The notes under the pieces: generated by a model | What the model was told of the DNA's origin: nothing | The model's database searches: none | What the model saw: only the letters and a program-made list of their open reading frames with translations | Source of the DNA: Thermoplasmatales archaeon | Lineage (GTDB): Archaea; Thermoplasmatota; Thermoplasmata; Thermoplasmatales; GCA-001856825 | Assembly: GCA_026127935.1 (NCBI GenBank) | Contig: JAJSLL010000003.1 | Span: 46,781 to 110,780 of the forward strand | DNA: 64,000 bases | Reading direction: 5' to 3' | Part shown: positions 59,045 through 64,000 of the stretch, piece by piece | Position numbering within the stretch: the stretch's first letter is position 1 | Layout: each line of letters starts with the position of its first letter | Translations under genes and position numbers: made by a program

Positions 59045-59601
59045 TCAAGAAATTCTACTTCCTCGGTCGTTTATTCTCTTTCCAATGACTATTTCAACTA
59101 CCGGCGAAACAGTTGCAACTGCCGCGACCATCATGGAATTCACGACTACTGTGAGTAGACCTCCGAGAAAAAAAGCATCTGATTGAGAATTCCATGTGGG
59201 CGTTCCCGGAATGATTTGATGCACCCTCAGTCCAAGCGGGAGAAGTCCGAACATACCGTTTGCGAGACTACGCGCGTCCTGTAGGAGCTCGTGAGCAATT
59301 TCCAAACCCACCTTCTTCTCCAAGAACAAACATGCCCACAGGTCCTTCACTCCTTCCCTTTGTTATCAGGGATGTCACAGCTACTGAGACGTGATCCTCC
59401 ATTTCATACACTGCAAGAGACGATGGCATCAAGCATTCCCTCCGATGCAATTTCAGTGCATGGATTTTCATAAAGACAGTAGACACTTACTTCTTCAACC
59501 TCTTGAAGTCGGACAAGTATGAATACAGTAGAGGTTCCGCTAGTGAAAAAGATATCACCATGATTTATGAAGCCCCCTATATAGGCAATCCTCGCGTCCA
59601 A
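59045..59601 (-). pseudogene. Decayed glycosyltransferase-like gene (frameshifted, shortened)
   Basis: Three overlapping minus-strand frames together look like one broken protein: IAYIGGFINHGDIFFTSGTSTVFILVRLQEVEEV (59601 to about 59480), which looks like the first strands of a glycosyltransferase-type fold; then CLMPSSLAVYEMEDHVSVAVTSLITKGRSEGPV in a second frame; then a C-terminal hydrophobic helix region (AFFLGGLLTVVVNSMMVAAVATVSPVVEIVIG) in a third. The total is far shorter than such an enzyme. Frameshifts and an internal deletion are the likely cause. The remaining 58966-59705 interval has no other gene. Confidence 0.45.
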
Positions 59602-59705
59602 AGATTACATTGTTCACTCAAGTATTGCGCAGAATGTCTAACATTTTGAGTATTTTGTGGATATCTACAAATAAAGAGACGTCATCTGAAGGTTGCTGTA
59701 GTGAA

Positions 59706-60641
59706 ATGACTGTAGGTGCTTTGTTTACCGGAGGGTACGGGAAGAGGTTGCAGTCCATCGCAGGAGAGATTCCAAAAACACTCTTGCCCCTTAAAGATGA
59801 TTATCTGGTGTTGGACAGGCAGCTGCTGGACTTTAAATGTGCGGGGATAACCGAGGTCTACCTTCTGTCGGGTTATAAGGGAGAACTGATAGAGAGGAGG
59901 TATGGTCAAGAATGGAAAGGGATAAGAATCACTCACCTAAGGGAGGAGCAACCGATGGGAACTCTTTGGGCATTGAGAAATCTCTATTCAAATTTGGACT
60001 CGGACATCATATTGAAGAATGGAGACACGATTTGTGATCTGGATTTGCGCAGTTTTCTCTCCTACTCGGCATCGAAGAAGAGCCTTGTGACCTTAGTTGT
60101 TGCCAAAATGGTAAGTCCATTTGGAATTGTATCTATTCATAATGGATATGTGTCCGAATTTGTTGAGAAACCAATTTTAAACCACTATGTAAACGTAGGT
60201 TGTTACCATTTGAAACCCGCGGTAAAAACATACCTTAAGAGACAATATTCAAACACAGAAATCGAAAAGACGCTTTTTGATTCTCTCTCATCAGACGGTA
60301 AAATCAAAGCATTCAAGTTCGGAGGATACTGGAAGGCAGTAGACAGCGTAAAAGATTATGAAGAGATCAAGAAGGAATATGAAACGCGTGAAGATTACGA
60401 CTTCGGGCACGTCTCCCTGAAGTCGGGAATCAAGGAATGCACCACTTACAAAGACCGAGCTATAATGATAAAGGGAAAGGGAAAAATAAAAGTTGTTGAC
60501 GGTAAAGTTGACGTGAATGGAACCATTATTTCAAAGGGGAAGAGTAAGTCTGTCGGTGAAGCTAGTCAAATAAGATCCATAGAGGAGTCCAAATTCTCTC
60601 TGACTGGAAACTTAAGAATAACGAACCCCAAGGGAGTTTAG
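59706..60641 (+). CDS. Sugar-1-phosphate nucleotidyltransferase (HddC-like)
   Basis: About 311 residues. The first about 220 form a nucleotidyltransferase: VGALFTGGYGKRLQSIAGEIPKTLLPL, REEQPMGTLWALRNL, ILKNGDTICDLDL and WKAVDSVKDYEE. This branch includes HddC, which makes GDP-D-glycero-alpha-D-manno-heptose; the neighbours on the opposite strand encode the matching isomerase and kinase, which supports that reading. The last about 90 residues hold an irregular repeat with many Lys and Gly (KGKGKIKVVDGKVDVNGTIISKGKSK), probably a short beta-helix. ATG 59706 is chosen; the track's 59610 start adds sequence unlike the family. Confidence 0.78.
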   Translation: MTVGALFTGGYGKRLQSIAGEIPKTLLPLKDDYLVLDRQLLDFKCAGITEVYLLSGYKGELIERRYGQEWKGIRITHLREEQPMGTLWALRNLYSNLDSDIILKNGDTICDLDLRSFLSYSASKKSLVTLVVAKMVSPFGIVSIHNGYVSEFVEKPILNHYVNVGCYHLKPAVKTYLKRQYSNTEIEKTLFDSLSSDGKIKAFKFGGYWKAVDSVKDYEEIKKEYETREDYDFGHVSLKSGIKECTTYKDRAIMIKGKGKIKVVDGKVDVNGTIISKGKSKSVGEASQIRSIEESKFSLTGNLRITNPKGV

Positions 60642-60685
60642 TTATTTGGTCAGTCAGCAATGCCTCGTTTCCTTGCTTAACTACA

Positions 60686-61255
60686 TTAGACGGGCAGCTT
60701 ATCCAACTCGTAACATATCATATGAATGATAGCTATGTGTATTTCCTGAATTATGGGAGTCTTATCTGAATCTGCTTTGATACACTTATCTGCCACCATT
60801 TTTGCTTTCCCACCACTCTTACCAGTCAAGGCAAGTGTGAAAGCTCCTTTCTCCTTTGCTCTCTTCAGACCCTCTACCACGTTGTTGGAATTGCCAGAAG
60901 TGCTGATGCCGACGACAACATCTCTTGAATCGCACAACCCATCTACCTGTCTTGAGAATACGGATGAATAATCGTAGTCATTTCCAATTGCAGTTAAAGA
61001 AGATGTATTGGTTGTAAGTGCTATTGCCGGCAGAGATCTTCTTTCCACCAAGAATCTTCCTGATAGCTCTGCTGCAAAATGCTGTGCATCCGCTGCAGAT
61101 CCTCCGTTTCCGAATGTTATCAGTTTCCCGCCAGAGCTGAGTCTCGCGTGGAGTAGTTTGGCAAATTCTATTATATCCGTCAGTACAATTGACTTCCTAG
61201 CTTCTATCCCCTCATCTATATACTTTCTAAGATCTGATTTACTTCTCTCCAACAA
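60686..61255 (-). CDS. gmhA: Sedoheptulose-7-phosphate isomerase
   Basis: Converts sedoheptulose 7-phosphate to D-glycero-D-manno-heptose 7-phosphate. 189-residue SIS-domain protein with ITFGNGGSAADAQHFAAELSGRF (substrate phosphate loop and active-site Glu), LPAIALTTNTSSLTAIGNDYDYSSVFSRQV, GISTSGNSNNV and the catalytic His in IIQEIHIAIIHMICYELD. These match GmhA closely and not other SIS proteins. Overlaps the HddA-like kinase gene by 17 bases. Confidence 0.92.
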   Translation of the reverse strand: MLERSKSDLRKYIDEGIEARKSIVLTDIIEFAKLLHARLSSGGKLITFGNGGSAADAQHFAAELSGRFLVERRSLPAIALTTNTSSLTAIGNDYDYSSVFSRQVDGLCDSRDVVVGISTSGNSNNVVEGLKRAKEKGAFTLALTGKSGGKAKMVADKCIKADSDKTPIIQEIHIAIIHMICYELDKLPV

Positions 61256-62228
61256 ATATCACCCTGCTCCCTGATTGAGTAAACTTGAATCCTGTCATCT
61301 CTAGCCCTAACCCTTTTAAAAGGAGTTCGTGTTTGCCTGGATCAGCAATTATGAGTATGAACCCACCTCCCCCTGCTCCCACAATCTTGCCTCCGATTGC
61401 TCCGAGTTCCAATGCCCTTTGATATACCCTGTCTATCCAGTCATCACTAATCTTCTTAGACAGCTTCTTTTTCAGGATCCAGTTATCATGCACCAACCTG
61501 CCAAGAGATTCAACATCGCCGTTGTTTATCGCCCTAAAAGTTGGTTCTGTGAGCGCTTTCATCTCATCGTATGCGTCCATGTTCACTTCGGAATTGATTA
61601 TTTGGTCACTATGAATCCCCGCCGAGCTTCTGCCTTTGCCAGTGTAGAATAACATTAACGATTCCTCAATCCTATTGATTTTCTCGGCCTGGGGTGTCAC
61701 AGGTATCAAATTGACATTACCATTCCCGTAGAATTTCATCAGATTCAGATTTCCGTAAGCAGCGGAATATTGGTCCTGCTTTCCACCAGGTTCCTTAAGA
61801 ATTTCTCGTTCTATCGATACTGCTTCCCTTGCGAGCGTTTCGGAATCTACCAACTCACCTTTGTAACTGTGAAGTGCGTGAAGTAGACTCACGAGAAATG
61901 TGCTGCTCGATCCGAGACCAGTCCCATTGGACGGTATGTCGGAAATGCTCACTACCTCTATTCCTTTGGTTATGTTGAGGAGCCTCAGCGCTTCTCGGAC
62001 TGTGGGATGTTGTATCTGATCGATTTCATCAACGATTTCTGTCTTAGAATAGCTTACTCTTATCTTGTCATCAAATTTCTTGTTGACAGTCACGTATATG
62101 TATTTATTAATGGCGGCCGAGACAACGGCCCCGAAGTCTCTATTTTCGTAGTAAAACGGTAGGTCGGTTCCACCACCGACAAATGTGATTCTCAGTGGAG
62201 CTTTTGTCATTACCATTCGGTCGAGCAT
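61239..62228 (-). CDS. hddA: D-glycero-alpha-D-manno-heptose 7-phosphate kinase-like GHMP kinase (HddA)
   Basis: A GHMP kinase of about 329 residues that puts a phosphate on C1 of heptose 7-phosphate. Family signs: KAPLRITFVGGGTDLPFYY, the ATP loop SNGTGLGSSSTFLVSLLHAL, EPGGKQDQYSAAYG and GAIGGKIVGAGGGGFILI. The FVGGGTDLP start is characteristic of HddA and related fuco-/heptose kinases. Start ATG 62228 with GTTATTAAC about 28 bp upstream. It is the first gene of the hddA-gmhA operon. The phosphatase GmhB, needed between kinase and nucleotidyltransferase, is not in this window. Confidence 0.87.
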   Translation of the reverse strand: MLDRMVMTKAPLRITFVGGGTDLPFYYENRDFGAVVSAAINKYIYVTVNKKFDDKIRVSYSKTEIVDEIDQIQHPTVREALRLLNITKGIEVVSISDIPSNGTGLGSSSTFLVSLLHALHSYKGELVDSETLAREAVSIEREILKEPGGKQDQYSAAYGNLNLMKFYGNGNVNLIPVTPQAEKINRIEESLMLFYTGKGRSSAGIHSDQIINSEVNMDAYDEMKALTEPTFRAINNGDVESLGRLVHDNWILKKKLSKKISDDWIDRVYQRALELGAIGGKIVGAGGGGFILIIADPGKHELLLKGLGLEMTGFKFTQSGSRVIFVGEK

Positions 62229-62592
62229 TATCAATTTATGATTTCTGGTTAGTTAATAACAGTTTCCAATTGATGTATTTGTTCGCACTATACGAGGCAA
62301 ACCAATTCTTCTGAGCCCTCCCAAACGCGGTACGTTCGTTGGTGCGAACATCTCAAAATCCCATAATATGGAGAGGATAGTGTTGTCTGACACAAAATTC
62401 TCATTTTTTCATCTCTGAGAGCTGTTAAACAGATTAACTGACTCCATGTCTTAAGAACGGTGAAGAGAATACCACAATCTAAAAGGTAAAAAAAAATAGA
62501 ATCAGTCCAGAAGGCCCTAAAATTAACATTCGCGATTATCGTAGGGTAAAAATGTTTTTTGAACTGTCCATTAATTCTGCCAATAGGAAAAC
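62229..62592. other. Non-coding stretch with a long inverted repeat
   Basis: About 365 bases between divergent genes. The minus-strand 153-codon ORF here overlaps the next gene's N terminus and has no family look. The notable element is the TGTTCGCAC/GTGCGAACA repeat listed next. Confidence 0.55.
62280..62350. other. Candidate structured RNA element
   Basis: TGTTCGCAC and GTGCGAACA form a perfect 9-bp stem enclosing 53 bases. Inside, GAGGC can pair with GCCCTC (one bulge) and AACG with CGTT around CGGTA, giving a branched fold. It is 52 bases upstream of the hddA start, but has no tRNA T-loop and no known riboswitch pattern that I recognise. Confidence 0.35.
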
Positions 62593-62600
62593 CTTTTATT
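62593..62600 (+). promoter_or_regulatory. TATA box of the membrane protein gene
   Basis: CTTTTATT is centred about 26 bp before the ATG at 62623; another A/T box (TTATTATATA) follows at once. A leaderless start fits. Confidence 0.5.
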
Positions 62601-62622
62601 CTTATTATATATTGTCTGACTA

Positions 62623-63240
62623 ATGTCACACATACTACTGAAAGGGTGGCACAGATACAAGGAAAAGGGAAAATATTCCTGGAAATCCTCACTCGTGATC
62701 GCATTTGTAGCAACAATGCTACTCTGGTGGTTACCAATTTTCGGTCCAATGCTTTCGGGATATGTCTCGGGCAGGACTTCGGGGTCTAAATATAAAGGCA
62801 TAATCATAACGGCAATGGTTGCAGCTATAATCGGTCTGGTCTCTTTTGTATTGTCTTACATTCAGTCCGTGCCCAGTTACATCAGCTACTACTTTGGCTC
62901 TATCATTGTATATCACCTTCAGACAATTTCCCCATACGGAGCTTGGTTCCTTTCTTCACTAGGACAAATGTTCACGAGCTTCCCTTATTATCTCTCGTAC
63001 TTCCCTCCAAACTGGGCGATCCTCGTCGCGTTTGGATTTGTTGGCGGAGCAATGTCGGAGCTACTTGTAAGGGACACCGACAGAAAGAGCGTGCTTTCTG
63101 CAAGACATCCAGTCCACAACGATGCCAAGGCACTGACCCCGAAACAAGTCGAATACGCACCCCCTGCGGATCCTCATCCACTTCTCAAGAAAATCATAAG
63201 GGACAAAGATGCACAGGATTCTTCAGAGGACTATATCTAA
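62623..63240 (+). CDS. Membrane protein of unknown function (DUF5518-like)
   Basis: A 205-residue protein. The N-terminal basic segment (LKGWHRYKEKGKYSWKSS) is followed by about four hydrophobic helices with a Gly-rich turn, WLPIFGPMLSGYVSGRTSG, reminiscent of small archaeal membrane proteins of the DUF5518 kind (GG..AGY..GR.G). After FVGGAMSELLVRD comes a polar cytoplasmic tail of about 55 residues with HPVHNDAKALTPKQVEYAPP and acidic end. No catalytic motif. Single gene. Confidence 0.62.
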   Translation: MSHILLKGWHRYKEKGKYSWKSSLVIAFVATMLLWWLPIFGPMLSGYVSGRTSGSKYKGIIITAMVAAIIGLVSFVLSYIQSVPSYISYYFGSIIVYHLQTISPYGAWFLSSLGQMFTSFPYYLSYFPPNWAILVAFGFVGGAMSELLVRDTDRKSVLSARHPVHNDAKALTPKQVEYAPPADPHPLLKKIIRDKDAQDSSEDYI

Positions 63241-63279
63241 AGCCGCCCTAAATGGACCACAACCCTAAGAAAATTTTTT

Positions 63280-63426
63280 CTAATCTTTTAATTTCTTTTT
63301 AAATTCTGCAACCTCTTCTTGTAGAGCTTTGTTCAGCGGATTCTTCCTAGCTTTTTCTTCAAGTTCCTTTAATTTGTTCTCAAGAGCTTTTTTCTTCCGG
63401 TCAAGGTCTCTCTTTCCGAGTCCCAT
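63280..63426 (-). CDS. Small coiled-coil protein (below the ORF-track cut-off)
   Basis: A 48-residue ORF not in the track: MGLGKRDLDRKKKALENKL, then ELEEKARKNPLNKALQEEVAEFKKKLKD. Almost entirely charged with Leu/Ala heptad spacing in two helices broken by NPLN, so a helical hairpin or coiled coil. ATG start; A/T-rich sequence about 30 bp upstream could be a promoter. It converges on the membrane-protein gene. Its clean reading frame in a non-coding gap is the main evidence. Confidence 0.5.
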   Translation of the reverse strand: MGLGKRDLDRKKKALENKLKELEEKARKNPLNKALQEEVAEFKKKLKD

Positions 63427-63617
63427 AATCTGTCAAAAAATACTACATTATCTATTTTATCATTGCAAGGAGATTAATAATTAATGGACAAAGGACCCAA
63501 GTAATACGATTCTCTCGATTTGATATTGGGCCGAAGGGCTCGTCGCTACAAATTGTGGGTCAAGATGCTGGGTCATCAGAGACTGATCTACGATTCGTAA
63601 AGAGGAAGTTGTTTGGC

Positions 63618-63923
63618 CTAGTAGGAATATGTTATTCCGGTTATCCTAAATGACTTGCCAAGCTTTGACTTCGAGACTGTGATGTTATCTCTGTGTTTCA
63701 AAATGGAGTTGGCTATGGGGATGCTGGCAAATATTTTCAACTCCGGTTCTTCGAGAATGATTGTTGTAGGGTTTCGGGGTTTGACTAATGAGACTTCCAC
63801 GTGGGGTATCATTTTGCACAGATTGTCATTGCATGGCCCCTTGGTGTATCTAAGGTCTAGATAGATCTCCTTGATATCTTTGGAAACGATATATTCTCTC
63901 GCTTCTCTTGTCAACTTTATCAT
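63618..63923 (-). CDS. Small protein of unknown function linked to a metal P-type ATPase
   Basis: Unrecognised 101-residue protein: IKEIYLDLRYTKGPCNDNLCKMIPHVEV with a C-x4-C pair that could bind metal, then strands (TTIILEEPELKIFASIPIANSIL) and the end SKLGKSFRITGITYSY. The fold looks like a small alpha/beta domain with some resemblance to HesB/IscA-like layouts, but the usual C-terminal CGCG is absent. Its ATG overlaps the stop of the upstream P-type ATPase gene (ATGA), so they are translated together and a role in metal handling is plausible. Confidence 0.6.
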   Translation of the reverse strand: MIKLTREAREYIVSKDIKEIYLDLRYTKGPCNDNLCKMIPHVEVSLVKPRNPTTIILEEPELKIFASIPIANSILKHRDNITVSKSKLGKSFRITGITYSY

Positions 63924-64000
63924 GGTTTAAATCTCTTGAGTAGAAGGGAGTTTAGGACAACTGTGGTTGAACTGAAAGCCATGGCGAATGCAGCCAGGAA
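63920..64000 (-). CDS. Heavy-metal (copper-type) P-type ATPase, C-terminal fragment
   Basis: Only 26 codons lie in the window, not in the track: FLAAFAMAFSSTTVVLNSLL, then LKRFKP and stop. This is the typical last helix and end of CopA-type P1B ATPases (AMA.SS..VVLNSLRL..F). The rest of the gene lies beyond the right edge. It is coupled to the small CxxxxC protein by ATGA overlap. Confidence 0.8.
   Translation of the reverse strand, partial: FLAAFAMAFSSTTVVLNSLLLKRFKP

Noticed and set aside
62280-62350. tRNA gene
   Set aside because: Length and end pairing are suggestive, but there is no TTCGA T-loop or D-loop pattern on either strand.
62288-62749. 153-codon minus-strand ORF
   Set aside because: Overlaps the N terminus of the better supported membrane-protein gene and has a Cys/Arg-rich random-looking sequence.
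1-64000. CRISPR arrays, insertion sequences, prophage or integrated plasmid
   Set aside because: I saw no spaced repeat array, transposase, integrase or phage gene in either strand or the ORF track.

Overview
The window reads as the chromosome of an archaeon, most likely a euryarchaeote of the Thermoplasmata group. The domain assignment rests on archaeal informational genes: ATP-dependent DNA ligase, primase small subunit PriS, Alba, archaeosine transglycosylase TgtA, S17e, aIF2-beta, SecE-Spt5-L11-L1-L10-L12, CTP-dependent riboflavin kinase and PurS/L/Q. Many genes carry an A/T-rich TATA-like box about 25 bp before the start codon and no Shine-Dalgarno, which suggests leaderless transcripts. 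Internal genes of operons use GGTGA/GGAGG-type sites or ATGA/GTGA/TTGA overlaps. The Thermoplasmata placement is inference from gene content and style. I saw no tRNA, rRNA, CRISPR array or insertion sequence.

Layout. 0-2 kb: the end of a beta-oxidation-type operon (thiolase, 3-hydroxyacyl-CoA dehydrogenase). 2-8 kb: DNA ligase, pyrDK, a prepilin-peptidase-like protein and RtcB. 7.7-21 kb: a molybdenum/tungsten and formate/aldehyde region, with MobA, formate dehydrogenase alpha, two electron-transfer subunits, a tungsten aldehyde oxidoreductase, a complete molybdate/tungstate ABC importer, two MoeA proteins (one fused to a binding-protein-like domain), MoaB and MoaC. 21-25 kb: an amino-acid permease and an MFS transporter fused to a PhoU/DUF47 domain. 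25-33 kb: purSLQ, a secreted protein, PriS, S17e, a GNAT enzyme, TgtA and Alba. 33-40 kb: a ribbon-helix-helix (RHH) regulator, an AlkP-superfamily enzyme with APS kinase, Sua5, a large membrane protein and a nitrilase. 39-46 kb: a compact FtsZ-like protein with a tandem RHH regulator, aIF2-beta/PIN/RibK, pyrBI, an asparaginase-type enzyme and canonical FtsZ. 46-49.6 kb: SecE, Spt5, L11, L1, L10, L12 and a hidden small membrane protein. 49.6-62.2 kb: a surface-glycan region with an MFS protein, a second AlkP-like enzyme, glycosyltransferases, a complete rmlADCB set, a decayed gene, and hddC/gmhA/hddA for nucleotide-activated heptose. 62.6-64 kb: small unknown proteins and the tail of a metal P-type ATPase.

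How the genes work together. The importer supplies W/Mo, and Moe/Moa/Mob proteins build the pterin cofactor used by formate dehydrogenase and aldehyde oxidoreductase; the Fe-S and flavin subunits probably pass formate electrons to NAD(P) or an equivalent carrier. The rml and heptose genes probably feed surface glycans.

The most unusual signals are these. (1) A cluster of TTGTCA motifs spaced near multiples of 10.5 bp, plus a 28-bp palindrome, lies between the RHH/FtsZ-like operon and aIF2-beta; the same ATTTGTCAAAT element sits in the ftsZ promoter, suggesting a cell-division regulon. (2) The FtsZ-like protein lacks the polymerisation half. (3) An MFS-PhoU fusion. (4) A TgtA with no cysteine at all, so no zinc site. 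(5) Heptose-activation genes in an archaeon. (6) An Spt5 with a large extra N-terminal domain.
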